Below are positions 14,019 to 24,599 of a DNA stretch of 64,000 nucleotides, in pieces. The DNA is taken from assembly GCA_035610365.1 (NCBI GenBank), contig CM069432.1, positions 186,543,027 through 186,607,026 of the forward strand, in the 5' to 3' direction. Every line of letters begins with the position of its first letter. The first letter of the stretch is position 1. A program made the translations under genes and the position numbers. This DNA is from Aquatica leii. Taxonomy: Eukaryota > Arthropoda > Insecta > Coleoptera > Lampyridae. Below the pieces are notes generated by a model that made no database searches, was not told the origin of the DNA, and saw nothing but the letters and a program-made list of their open reading frames with translations.

Positions 14019-14035
14019 CACACGCTGGAGACGCC
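14019..14035 (-). other. Putative Gypsy primer-binding site
   Basis: On the minus strand, TGGCGTCTCCAGCG lies about ten bases inside the 5' LTR. A tRNA 3' end normally pairs with a TGG-initiated site at this place in LTR elements. I did not assign the tRNA. Confidence 0.6.
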
Positions 14036-14045
14036 AAATTATTTA

Positions 14046-15909
14046 TGTTACATTCCAAAATTAACCCAAAGTCACTGCCTGCAATGTGGTAACATAAACG
14101 GGGGTTGTGCCACTAGCTCAATGGAGAAGGGTGGGTTTTATTTAAAATTCCGTGAAAAATTGGAAACGCGATCGTCGTAAAAAATGGAACTAGAACGGTA
14201 AAATAGTCAAATAATCGGTAAGGGCGCCAATCAAGGATTTCTATAAGGGGAAGCTTTCAAACCCCTGATTACCTGAAAGCTCATCCGGTTGGTTATAACC
14301 CCAGAACTTACCTTGGGTTATAACAATTCTGAAAAACACTTAAACAAAAATGTACGTATGCGGCGGCTAAATGAATAAAATCTCTTTACATTTAACAATT
14401 TAACATTTATTGATTGAATATTTAAAACCAAGACAAAATAAAATAACAAGTACTAATTGATATCAAATAAATTTGAATAAAAGAAATGAAATAATCTTAA
14501 GCAAACAAAAATGAATAATTTACACACAAAACATTACATTAAAATTTATAAAAAGAAATGCTACTACAATAGCGTTAATTCGACGTCAAATATAATTAAA
14601 TCTCAAGATCTTGACCGCATATTTATAACAAACAAATAAAATAACACACACAAAAAAAAAACAATACAGTTTATAACATATATATGTCCGAACTTTAATT
14701 CGAACTAAACAAAATATAGTTTATAAGTCGTTACATTATCATATATTCGAAATACGAATTATTTCTCAAACGCACCAAAACAAAATTAATTGATTTTAAT
14801 TTCGCGCAAACACTATACGTGTTCGTTGAAATAATTAAATTCAACGTTAGTCGTAATTTCAATTGACTCAAAATTGAAAGCTTTACTGCATTTTTAGTCG
14901 CGGGACACTGCCCGCTCAAACAACAAAATCGATAAATACCTTAATTCTTAGTTGGTGATACCGGTCGAACTTTTGGTCCAGTGGTTTTGAAAGCTAACAC
15001 CTCGATGAACTTTGGCTGCTTCCCAAACAATAGGTTACCAGTGGAAGATTTATTAATCCGCCCCCAAGGCGAAGGATGAGATTGCGAAACAAACTCACGC
15101 ACAAATTCACGTAACGAAACATGCGATATTAATTTAGGCAAAACAGTGATCTTAATTAACCGTAATTACGAAAAAGGAAAGTTTTCCACTTAAATTCACT
15201 GCACCATCTTCTTTTACTTCCACGGTAATTATTAGAAAAGGTGAATTATCACCTGCGTGATCTACATTTTTATGACCGTCAACCAACTAACTTCCCACTC
15301 GTACCTCATTTCCCAAAATCACGTCTATATATCAACTTTCGTCGACTGCCCTTTCCACAAAGGCTGCGTTCGAAACTTCAAACACCAAAATACTCTCGCG
15401 AAAAAGTGCAATAAAGAGGCAAACAAACATATTACGTCATATTTATATAATTAGGACACAGCGTTTCGCTTGTACGTGAAACTGTCAATTTGACAAACTA
15501 TTATATTACAAGAATTTAAACTGCCTAATAAATTAAGATAACGACTTAATTTTTTCCACGTAATCTAAACGTTTGACATAAAGAAATTCAAGTACGAATG
15601 TACTCGAACAACGAACTCATAAACCAACTTAAAATAAACAAACGGCGAAAATAGATTTAATTACGATTATATCTCAGAAGGAAAACATAACTCACAACTG
15701 GAATTTTTACGGCGTAACAAAATACAAAACTTTATCAACAATTACATTGTAACTTTGAATTTAAAATCGTAAAATAACTTATTAAACTCAATCTAAAATT
15801 CACATTAAACCAAATTCAAAATACATTAAATGAAAATCGTCAATCCAAATACTGTGTCCGTTACCAAAAATTACTTAAACAACCAATCGATTTTTAAACG
15901 ATGGTTACA
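14046..15909 (-). repeat. Gypsy 5' LTR (right copy)
   Basis: The copy is 1864 bp, is the partner of 6878-8740, and carries the promoter side of the minus-strand element. By eye there are about eight differences between the copies (substitutions and one-base length changes), well under 1 percent. It is followed by GTAG, the target-site copy. Confidence 0.95.
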
Positions 15910-16169
15910 GTAGGTAACTGATAAATTGTAACAAAATTAAAGTTGGTTAATTAAATTAATTTAATTCAAAATTATCCTAGTTGTCTAAGTGTGTAAAAAA
16001 TTGTTAGGAGTTTATTTATTAACTGTTTTAAATCAGGTAAAAAAGTTAGTTTTAGATTGTGCATGTCTAACAAATAGTATTTATGTAGTATTTTACCTTT
16101 TGTTGGCAGTTTAATTTAGATAGTGATTTTATTAAGTAATTATGATGTTTATTTTGTTGCTAACATAAA

Positions 16170-17360
16170 TTCATTTTAGTTAAAAAAATGCAAGTTATAA
16201 CTGATCACATATAATATAAAATTACAAATGTAATAATCAATACTTAACGTAAAAACGTACATAGAAAATTTGAGCAATTGCCCTGAAGTTTCAAAAACAT
16301 GAACACGATCTAAAAGTAATCAACAAAACCATGAACAAAAATGTAACTACTACACAGTCAATAATTAAAATCAATAATTAAGTATAAATAAATTACAATT
16401 ACAATTAAACATCAAGAACAAACACTATGATATGTATAATCAAACATTTATTTCAAGGTAACCTGTTCTCAAAAATGAATTTGAAACGAAGAATGACTGC
16501 GCAAAATTACGACAAAAAACATCTAATAGATTTTGTTAATTTTAGAAATTAAGTTATAAATACACTTAAATTATTACTCTCCGTATTAAAATTAATATTA
16601 TTTTTGTGCACGTTAATAAAAATCATTTCAGAAACTAATCTTTTCTTGTAATTATTCTCCACATCTAAAATTGTAGGATTTTTCGTTCTGCTGTAAAACA
16701 TGTCGTAAATAGTGTTAGTGTTATACATTATTTTTATATTTGTTTTTAAACATTGGACATTATTCTTTTTGTTAGGTTTGGGACATTTATGATTATCGTG
16801 TACATAAAATTATTAATGTTACAGTTAGCATTAAGGTTAGTCGTAGTTAGCTTTACAGATGAAGAAGTATTAGGAGCCGTGTTAGTGTGTGTTAATAATT
16901 TATTTATTATGTTATTAAGATAGTTGTTATTTTTTAGTATCTTCCTTAGAATGCAAAATTTTTTTCATAGAATTGTGAACTACTTAAACCTAACATTTTA
17001 TTTTTCATAACTTTGATTATATTAATTTTTTGATGATGTGGGTGCTTAGATAAATAATTGATTGTTCTATTTAAGGCTACAGGTTTAGTATACTATTTAC
17101 TAACTATAGTTGTGTTCTACTTCATACGTAAGTTTTTGGATGTGGATTATATTCATTAAAAGTGTTAGAAGTGTATTAAATCTATGAGTCAGATATACAT
17201 GCAATGATATCATCAACGTAACAAAATAAAATGGACGGAGTAAATGTTAAACTGTTTTTTACATATGTAAGTCATGCATAACAACGTTAGCTGATATAGG
17301 CGACGCAGGGTTACCCATAGCAGTACCAAATGTTTGAGTATACATCATCAAATATAAAAT
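16170..17360 (-). pseudogene. Penelope-like element, RT to GIY-YIG tail, decayed
   Basis: On minus, 17281-17340 encodes GTAMGNPASPISANVVM, the AMGNPLSP block typical of Penelope-like reverse transcriptases. Next, 17197-17220 gives YVDDIIAC, the catalytic box. Then about 16980-17075 gives the thumb segment LSKHPHHQKINIIKVMKNK...FYEKNF. Finally, about 16540-16680 gives a block close to the end of the Penelope GIY-YIG endonuclease module (TILDVENNYKKRLVSEMIF). Stops and frame changes separate the blocks, so it is dead. The N-terminal part of the RT and the GIY and YIG motifs themselves are not seen. The 3' noncoding part (about 16230-16400) is similar to 21910-22050 next to the hammerhead motif. 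Confidence 0.8.
16225..16405 (-). repeat. Penelope-type 3' repeat, copy 1
   Basis: The stretch aligns by eye with 21910-22050. Both share, on plus, an AACGTAA...GAG/AGCAATT...GAAGTTT...AAACATG order followed by CAATAATTAAAA/TCAATAA and AAGTATAAATA. The copies are clearly diverged. In this copy the sequence that would hold a hammerhead is not recognisable. Confidence 0.55.
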
Positions 17361-18659
17361 AACTCGAGTCAAAAAAAAAAAAAACTCCGTGAGTTGGACA
17401 ACATAAGCTAATCTAAAGTAGTATGGATGTATTCAATACTTACACCTATTTTTCGTTTCTTTATCAGACCCTTTTTTTGATAGAACTGAGAGAATATGAA
17501 AAGCCAGCTCCATTACAAATTTCAATTCACTAGGACTTTTGATTTGAGAGTTATCTTGGGTACATCGTTACACACAGACATCCAAAAATACTTTTTTCTG
17601 ATTCAGGAGTCTTTGAAAAGTAAAATTATGCAAAAAAAATTTGAAAAAAAATTGTGATCGCTATACTTTTTTTATAGAAAAATAAAAAAAACTTGTTTGT
17701 TTGGGTTCACAAACGACGATACGGCAAAGGCCAAGCTCCACTTTTACCTTTGGCTCTCAAGGAGAGACTAGGAGCAAGCTTAAAAAGTCTGAGTGTTTAA
17801 CTACGGCGCGGAATAAGCCGAAAGTCGCTTATAATCATAGTATCTGTTTATATCAAACTATAATTTTATAAAATATAAATAAAATTTATTTTTGGAACTC
17901 GTTTCTTAAAATATATATTAAATGCATATATGTCTATACTACAGCGTTTTTTATTAGTGTCTCACGTTTAAATCATCAAACTTTGAATTATACCACGACC
18001 GTTTAATAGTTTTGGATAGAATCATCTATACATGCATAAATTTGGCACACCCTTAAAGCAAGTAGTTTTACACAGCAAACTTTATTGACATTACAATTTG
18101 AAATGCATACAATTTAAAGCAAACTACTACAAAAACACACAAAGATGAATGTTCAACTGATAATACTGTGGTTCTTGGCTAAAGTTGAAATATTTACAAG
18201 AATATTATTAACAACCGAAGTTATCTGTGTGTTATTTTACAAAAACATAAATAAATAAAAAAGTTCATAAACATTTGTTAATAAAATAATAACCTTCGTA
18301 TGATAAGAAAGTTCTGGAGCGAGTGAGTGTGTTTGGTTATATATCTTGCTAGATGTTCAGAACATTGTAAGTAAATAGCATCTTTACAAACTAATACTAG
18401 TCGTTAAAACTCACAACAATGTTACAGATACAGAAATACAAGCATAAAACTGCAAAGTGCTTACTCGTAGATGTAAGAATTTCATCGAATTACAACATCA
18501 AGAAAAGAAAGTTAAAAAATAGTTAAAATTAAAATAGAGAAGTAAAACGCATGTAAAATATTCAAACAAAGCGATTCTGGTTATAATCAGATTTAGAATG
18601 AAATTGTCATCGCAATACATTTTAAAATAATTAAATAATTTCAAAAATACATAACATTA
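17361..18659. other. Mixed A+T-rich DNA, possible Penelope 5' part
   Basis: No frame of note. A short G+C-richer patch at about 17,700-17,830 matches nothing I recognise. Minus-strand sequence at about 17,460-17,560 could be decayed Penelope coding sequence upstream of the RT block, but no motif supports this firmly. Confidence 0.3.
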
Positions 18660-19702
18660 GAAAAATATGTTCATTTTGAACACTACACACACGAACAGAA
18701 AATCTATATCCAGCAACAGCTACAGCAACTTATTAATATCACAGATACAGTCAGTACAGACATCCATATGGCGTTTGAAACACAAAAATTTAAAACAAAC
18801 ACATACAAAAGGAAAACTGAACAAACACCATAACAAACTTATAGAACATGTAACAATAAAAGAAACATACAAATACCTAGGTATCAAACAAAACCAAAAA
18901 TTAACCATAAAAACGTATAAAATCAACTCAAAATACAATATAAAAATGACTAGAATCGATACTTAAATCTGAGCTAAATTCTCTAAACATATTTAAAACC
19001 ATACACACGAACAAAGTAACATGTAGTTTAGCAAGAAATAGCTACAACAAGAAAACTTACATCCAGAATCAGAAAGATTTTTTTTCCGCATTTTAAGGCC
19101 AGGTAATAAACATAATATATTATTAAAAAATGTATAGTAAAAGATGAAAACATAGCAATAGACGAATGCAAAACTGTCATTTATTAACAGAAACTATAGA
19201 TCACATAACATCCGTTTGTAAAATATTTGTAGCAATTGAGTACACAGAACATCGCTAAAATCATCTATTCTGAAATCTTAAACAACCAATTACAAAACAC
19301 AGGAAACGAACCATATTATAAACATCAACCAGAATCTGACACACTCAACATGTATTACTATGACTTTGCTATGACAGACCAATACTTGCACATAAAACAA
19401 TTATAACAAACAGTCCAGACATAGTATGAGTTAACAAACGCACTAAAATTACCTATCTTACATATATATAACCTTTCCAAAATGATAGCAGGACGCAAGT
19501 AAAAATTTAAAAAATAGAAAAATACTTACAAACACGAGAAAGTATAAATATTGCCAATAATCATTTCAGTTAAAGGAATTATACCAAAGACTACCATAGA
19601 AAACATCAACCATATTAAACATTCAGCAATCCCGTCTGAAGGTTACCACCAAATCGCAAGGTTTGTGAAAATTTACTAATATGAATAATAATAATAATAG
19701 TA
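18660..19702 (+). pseudogene. R4/Dong-like LINE, 5'-truncated C-terminal part
   Basis: The open part (18667-18966) contains VTIKETYKYLGIKQNQKLTI, the segment after the RT active site in R4/Dong-type LINEs. Farther on, in other frames, come ETIDHI/DHITS-like and PYYKHQPES-like blocks. Then NSPDIV...VNKRTKITYL (about 19,401-19,465) follows, matching the PD-(D/E)XK restriction-like endonuclease (PDIVLIDK in relatives). The ending block PIIISVKGIIPKTTIENI lies at about 19,556-19,620. A short AATAATAATAAT tail follows at 19,683-19,701, which fits the 3' end of a LINE. Stops and frame changes are many. Only the last third of the ORF is present, as expected for a truncated insertion. Confidence 0.72.
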
Positions 19703-19974
19703 AATACCAAAAAATAAAAATAAGTACAAATAGTTTAAATTAATTTCCAATTTATTCATTTTTCTACAAAAAATACTTATACTGTTAAAATTATTATTTT
19801 TACAACATATTGAATAATATTGGAATATTCAATTAATTATAATAATTATACTATTCATTCATCCATTAAAAATATTTTGTATACGTATTTTAAAGTTAAA
19901 TCTACAAATGTTAATTATACAGTTATTTTGTCAACAACTACGTATACTTACACTTTAAGAAAACATATAGTTTT

Positions 19975-20037
19975 TATATTTATATATATATGCATATGAA
20001 TATATATGTATATACATATATATATATTTATATAAAA
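19975..20037. repeat. (TA)n-rich low-complexity tract
   Basis: This is a run of alternating T and A with a few interruptions (CATATG, TGTATATACA). It is largely self-complementary and is probably a microsatellite. Confidence 0.8.
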
Positions 20038-20493
20038 TTTTTAAAATTTAGTCAAGTTTGTAATATAACTATTATTATTGTAAGTAATTTATTAAACTTT
20101 TCTAATTATCTACCTATAGACAGTCGTATAATAGTATAGAGAGCTATCAGATGTCGTTGATTCTTGTGCAACTCGAAACTGAGTTATGTTTACTAAAACT
20201 CTCTAATCCTTTATCTACTTTATGTCAAATACAGGCTCTACTTCGTTTAAGTACTGCTAGCGTTGTAAATTGCTGAAAACATCTTATTCGCTTTTTTTTA
20301 ACAAAAAAAAAATATTTTTTGTTTAATTAAAAAAATATTGGTTTTGTAATAATTGTTTTGTATATTAATTTTAAATTTAAACGATAAACAAGTAAATTGA
20401 TTATCGTACTGTTCTTAAATGTTAATCTTAATAAATTATAAATTTAGGAAAGCTCATGACTGTTAAAAATATTATAATTTATTTAAACTTATT

Positions 20494-20620
20494 CTACTCT
20501 TGTTGGTTGTGGGGTTTTGACCTCTAAAACTGTGTTCAATAAATGTGACGCTTGTAAAAGATTAATGGTATTAGGAGATATACATAGATTAGTTTATTTA
20601 CTGCAAAGAGATTGTTAGGA
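20494..20620 (+). pseudogene. Possible THAP/P-element-like fragment
   Basis: One frame reads VGCGVLTSKTVFNKCDACKRL followed by about 20 codons to a stop. The small CX2C cluster after a G-hydrophobic stretch resembles the end-of-transposase block in P-element and THAP-type DNA transposons (GYVxxKL...CxxCK). It is only about 40 codons with no other domain beside it, so the assignment is weak. Confidence 0.2.
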
Positions 20621-21667
20621 AAGTATAGAAACAACAGATTAAATAAAGCTTTAAATAAACTTATTCAATATGTAAATTTAAGTTTGTTTGTAAAAAAGGT
20701 AATATAAATTAAATTTGTGCACGAATATAAACAAAAAAATCAAACTTAGTTTTTATAACCTGACGTAAAAGTTAAACGTAAAACAAACTGATTTAGATAT
20801 AAGAAAATTTATGTAATTGAACTAATTAAAAACAAAATATTCTATTTAATAAAACAAACAATTAAAATAACGCAAACATATAAAACAAATAATATGTATT
20901 TTAGTAATTACTAAGACACTAAAACTAAAGCTTAATTAATGACACATTTTGCTATAGTACTACATATTATTTTAGCTTTTAAATTTTTAATCATTTTAGT
21001 AATATTAAAATAATACTAATTTATCCATGCATTACAAACGTGTACATTTGTTTATATAAGTCTAAAATACTAATTATATTATATTTATATAAATATAACA
21101 TAACGTTTATGCTGTAAAACGCATTTTTGATTTATAGTTTTTTTACTTTCTTTTGAAGTTTATAGCTGAAAGATTTTTATGCGTTCAAGACCAATAGTTA
21201 AACAACTTTGATGCCAGATAATATAAGCATTAGTTTGATAATAGCCTATAGTAAGGTGTTTGTATCTTAGAAATATCTCAAGTGTTGTGATGAACTGCAC
21301 CTTAATTTTTAACAAACTGTTTAATATTTACTGTAATATAAACTATATATGGATACACAAGAAAAGATCAATAAACCTAACGTTATATACGCAAATTTAA
21401 CATCGAATTGATATTTTATTTTCTTCATAGTAATCCGAATTATTTATCTCTAAAAGTCAAATATTTTTTGGACTTTCCTAAGCATAGCAATCATCAAACG
21501 CTTCAATACCTTCAATTGTGATAACGGTTTTGAACTATCCTCTCTTTGGTTTCCTGTTGTTACTAATTCATTGAGGACGCGCCTCTTTTTGAAAGTAAAA
21601 CAATCAGAGTAAAGCCCATTCCACCGCCATACTTTATTTATAAATCTGTGTACAACTTTTTCTTAAT

Positions 21668-21725
21668 TTACTTGAAGACTATGAAGTTTAAAATCTGGCT
21701 TAGTTTACAAGTTGATTACTTAATT
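21668..21725 (+). repeat. Copy of the 61.5-kb tandem-array unit start
   Basis: The stretch matches, by eye, 61518-61575: GACT..TATGGAGTTTA-like lead-in, then AATCTGGCTT and ACAAGTTGATT. This links the hammerhead at 21.8 kb with the array at 61.5 kb. Here it lies on plus, while the nearby hammerhead is on minus. Confidence 0.65.
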
Positions 21726-21784
21726 AACAACTACTGGATTCTTTGTTCAAGGAGGGTCATAAAAAAACTGCTCAGTTTTTCTTT

Positions 21785-21827
21785 GTGGCGACGTTTCGTG
21801 CACGAAATGTGCACTTCATCAGGCCAC
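21785..21827 (-). ncRNA. Hammerhead ribozyme, Penelope/retrozyme type I
   Basis: Read on minus, the order is stem I strand GUGGC, core box CUGAUGA, an extra A, stem II GUGCAC, loop AUUUC, stem II GUGCAC, core box GAAA, then CGUC, then stem I strand GCCAC. All conserved hammerhead core positions are present and the predicted cleavage is after the C of GUC. Stem III is reduced to ACGU, which is self-complementary. Such minimal stem III motifs are known in Penelope-like elements and retrozymes, where cleavage works best in dimeric or tandem RNA. The 3' noncoding sequence of a Penelope-type element lies just upstream on minus (21910-22050). Confidence 0.8.
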
Positions 21828-21909
21828 TGCAATTTATTACCGTAAGTACAACAACTATCTAATCAAATAAGTTAGCAGTAACTAAATTACAGATGTAAAC
21901 AGAACAACA

Positions 21910-22050
21910 TTAAACGTAAGAACTTGCGTAGAATATTTAAGCAATTACTCCGAAGTTTGACAAACATGCCACGTCCTAAACTTAATGACAAAAATTTGAT
22001 TACTAATAGTCAATAATTAAAAACAATAAATAAGTATAAATATAAATAAT
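21910..22050 (-). repeat. Penelope-type 3' repeat, copy 2
   Basis: This copy is similar to 16225-16405 (see that entry for the shared words). On minus it lies directly upstream of the hammerhead. It could be the second terminal repeat of the same Penelope-like element or the remains of a separate copy. Confidence 0.5.
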
Positions 22051-22059
22051 TTTTTTAAT

Positions 22060-22450
22060 CATAGTTAATGAAACGTTGCCAAATGGCTGATGCGTTTATC
22101 TACGATATTTGATACAAAAGGTAATGGATATGCAGCTCGCTCCGAAACGGCGTTTAATTTTTTATAATCTACGCAAAATAAGAACTATTTGATTTTTTTT
22201 GCTGAAACATTTGATCTAATCGTATAAGTGCGGCAAACATTTTAATCTAATATTCTATCATTGAGTGCACCAGATTTTTTCGATATACTACCAAAATGAT
22301 TATCAACTAATTCTGTTAAAATACATACCTGTTTAGGCAATACATTTTTACATTATGTAATTGCATTTGTTAATATTAGTACTTTAACTCCAAAAAATTA
22401 TGTCATTCCGTAACAGAGATTCAATATTTGAAAAATAAACTGTTTTTAAC
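22060..22450 (-). pseudogene. Gypsy reverse transcriptase fossil
   Basis: On minus, an RT palm segment of FCVDYKKLNAVSERAAYPLP type is visible, related to the RT of the 6.9-15.9 kb Gypsy element but well diverged. Upstream on minus a TELVDNHFG-type stretch matches the pre-RT linker of that element. No LTRs were found. It is old and broken, with several breaks in a short span. Confidence 0.65.
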
Positions 22451-22513
22451 GTATGTTTATTATTTACAAAACGACCGTGTTTTTTTTTAGAATATGCTAA
22501 CTATTTGTACTCT

Positions 22514-22831
22514 TCAAGCCATTTCATTTAAAAAGATCGAGTATAGTTTAAATTTAATATTCGGGAAAATGTATACCCAGATTGTGGTTTCTAAACATTG
22601 TTGAAAAGTGAAATTCATGTCGGTATTAATGGTGTCATGTGGAATTCTGCTGTTTGCAATGGATGCTGAAGTTGAATCGGCTAAGCTGGAGCTGGCAAGT
22701 GCCGCAGGTAAAACGTTTGTAGTGCCAACTTCGGTTTTACCAATAATCTGTTTCGTAACAAAAAAGTTTGTCTCTTCATTGTAACCTGACAAAGCCATTA
22801 TATTCACAACAATAACTAAACTCTGATACAA
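22514..22831 (-). other. Unassigned 105-codon open frame
   Basis: The frame lies upstream of the Gypsy RT fossil on the same strand. The middle is rich in A, S and T (ALASSSLADSTSASIANS). It could be decayed retroelement coding sequence or a chance frame. I recognise no domain. Confidence 0.2.
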
Positions 22832-23109
22832 TAAAAATTAAACTGAGTACAGACAACGAAATGAGGTCAGTTTGCAGTAGCCGAAACTTGCCGTTACCGA
22901 CTGGGACTAGAGACTGAACCGTTATATGTTTTGTAAGCCTTGCATGCGCTGCTTGTATACGAAGTTGCCATATGCTCTCACGTTGCTTTTACCGTGGTGG
23001 AGTTGCAAATTTATCAATTAATTAATAATCGCATAAAGCATTCAAGCTAAATAGGTACATAATAATACGGCTTATTTAAATACTTAACAAATTTTTAATA
23101 AGTTTTAAA

Positions 23110-24135
23110 AGTACTAGGACATCCTACAATCGACGATTTATTAATTTATATAGCGGTACCAAATTAGATAGTATTACTCGGGATAAATGGAAAGAAAGAA
23201 CTGTAAAGATAGAATTTAATACCGTGCATTACTTTACAGAATTTTTACAATAACGATGTAAAGTTTTAGAATCTTGCGTAAACAAAGAACTACCAATTCA
23301 AAGCAAAACTCATTTTACTCAACCGTGAAAGATGAAAAACAGCGGAATTGCATCAAATACAATTAAACTTCTCAGCAAATTTGCGCGCATTGCAAATAAC
23401 AACATTCTTTATATTAATTTTCAACTCAAATGTTGATGCAAGGTATACAATTGTAAATAAATTAAAATTGTGTTTAAATTACATTAGAAGTAATCATCAA
23501 GCACGATTTTGTAGAACTGGATGTAATGATAAACTAACATGCTTTTACACAGAAAACTTGCGCATGTAAATAAAATAATTGAAAACGTAGCGCAAAATTA
23601 GGCTGAAACGGTAAACAGCATGTGCAAAGCATCAACAACAAACTCGGAAACAAAATCAACCCCTATCAATAATTATTCAGCACAAATATTTTTACAATAT
23701 CGTATGGTTCTCAAAAGCCATCATTGATATCGCAGATAGTCAGGAACGTGCAATGCAATTTTGCGTACTATAAGGTAGCGGTTTGCAATCTAATTTTATA
23801 ACGGAATCCTTAATCAAAAAATTGAATATTGCAACAGAAAAGGTTAACATTCCATTAGTAAGAATCGGACGTTGTAATGCGAAAATCAGGAAAAGGATTA
23901 AGGCAATCATTAAATCCTGCATAAATAATTTTTCTGCAAAACTACAATTTCTTGTAATACCAATCATTACACAGCAGTTGCCAGCAATTTATGTGCCATC
24001 AAACAGGATACAAATACCTGCAAATATTAAACTCGCCGATCTAAATTTTAATAAAGCATTACCAGTTTACGGCTTAATAGAAGCAGAATTATTTTGGCAA
24101 TTACTTGGCGTTGAACAAATAAAATGACCATTTCA
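23110..24135 (+). pseudogene. BEL/Pao retrotransposon fossil: gag end and protease
   Basis: At about 23,180-23,580, Gag-type sequence of BEL/Pao elements is seen, including WKERTVKIEF and a cysteine/histidine knuckle region (RSNHQARFC). At 23,783-24,127 there is a 114-codon stretch of the BEL/Pao aspartic protease and following linker (SNFITESLIKKL, FLVIPIIT, LADLNFN, EAELFWQLLGVEQIK). No reverse transcriptase or certain LTR was found. It is broken, with several breaks, and looks old. Confidence 0.8.
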
Positions 24136-24165
24136 TTCTAACAGAAAAAAAATTATTCAAAACAT

Positions 24166-24590
24166 ATATGTCTTTTACGTTGTCGTTTTATCCCGCAGAA
24201 TTATTCAAAACGTTAAATCAATTTCAACGTGTTACCGCTGTTATAGCTATTTACTGTTATCTTTGTTACATAGTAAAATTACACTATGAGATGGCTCTGC
24301 CATCAAACAGTTATTAATCGTTACCTTCGTTATATTTAAATTTAAAACAATAATGTTGTCTATGCAATTGTGGGAATTACATTAGAGGGTATCTCCTACT
24401 GCTGAAGAGCCCCAAAAGAGTGAAGCGGCCGTCCAGTAGTTCATTCTCGTGGCATTTGCACAATTGCATTGACATTGTTTTACATCCAATGTCTTTTACA
24501 TTGTGATTTTATCTCGCAGAATTATTCAAAGTTTTTTTGAATTTTGCGGGTGTTAAATCAATTTTAACGTGTTACCGCCATTATAACTAT
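24166..24590 (+). repeat. Pair of diverged direct repeats of about 85-105 bp
   Basis: The copy at about 24,166-24,253 recurs at about 24,488-24,592. Both have ATGTCTTTTAC, then TTTTAT.CGCAGAATTATTCAAA, then GTTAAATCAATTT.AACGTGTTACCGC, then ATAACTATTTAC-like endings. They lie just after the BEL/Pao fossil and could be remains of its LTR or of a satellite. The interval includes a G+C-richer patch (24,390-24,450). Confidence 0.6.
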
Positions 24591-24599
24591 TTACATTTG

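Larger units (their letters stand above)
6878..15909 (-). mobile_element. Gypsy LTR retrotransposon, nearly whole
   Basis: The element is about 9.03 kb and is transcribed right to left. It has two near-identical LTRs of about 1.86 kb that start TGTTACA and end GGTTACA on the plus strand. It is flanked by a 4-bp target duplication GTAG (6874-6877 and 15910-15913). Between the LTRs lie a primer-binding site next to the right-hand (5') LTR, a gag frame, a pol frame in the order protease, reverse transcriptase, RNase H, integrase (the Gypsy/Metaviridae order), and a purine-rich tract next to the left-hand (3') LTR. I see no env. The LTRs differ at roughly eight places by eye, which points to a very recent insertion. 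The coding part looks nearly whole, with about one break. Confidence 0.95.

Noticed and set aside
17700-17830. G+C-richer patch considered as tRNA, tRNA-derived SINE or small RNA
   Set aside because: No A-box and B-box pair and no cloverleaf could be drawn.
19975-20037. Palindromic TA-rich tract considered as a replication origin or foldback
   Set aside because: Alternating TA sequence is self-complementary by composition. A microsatellite is sufficient.
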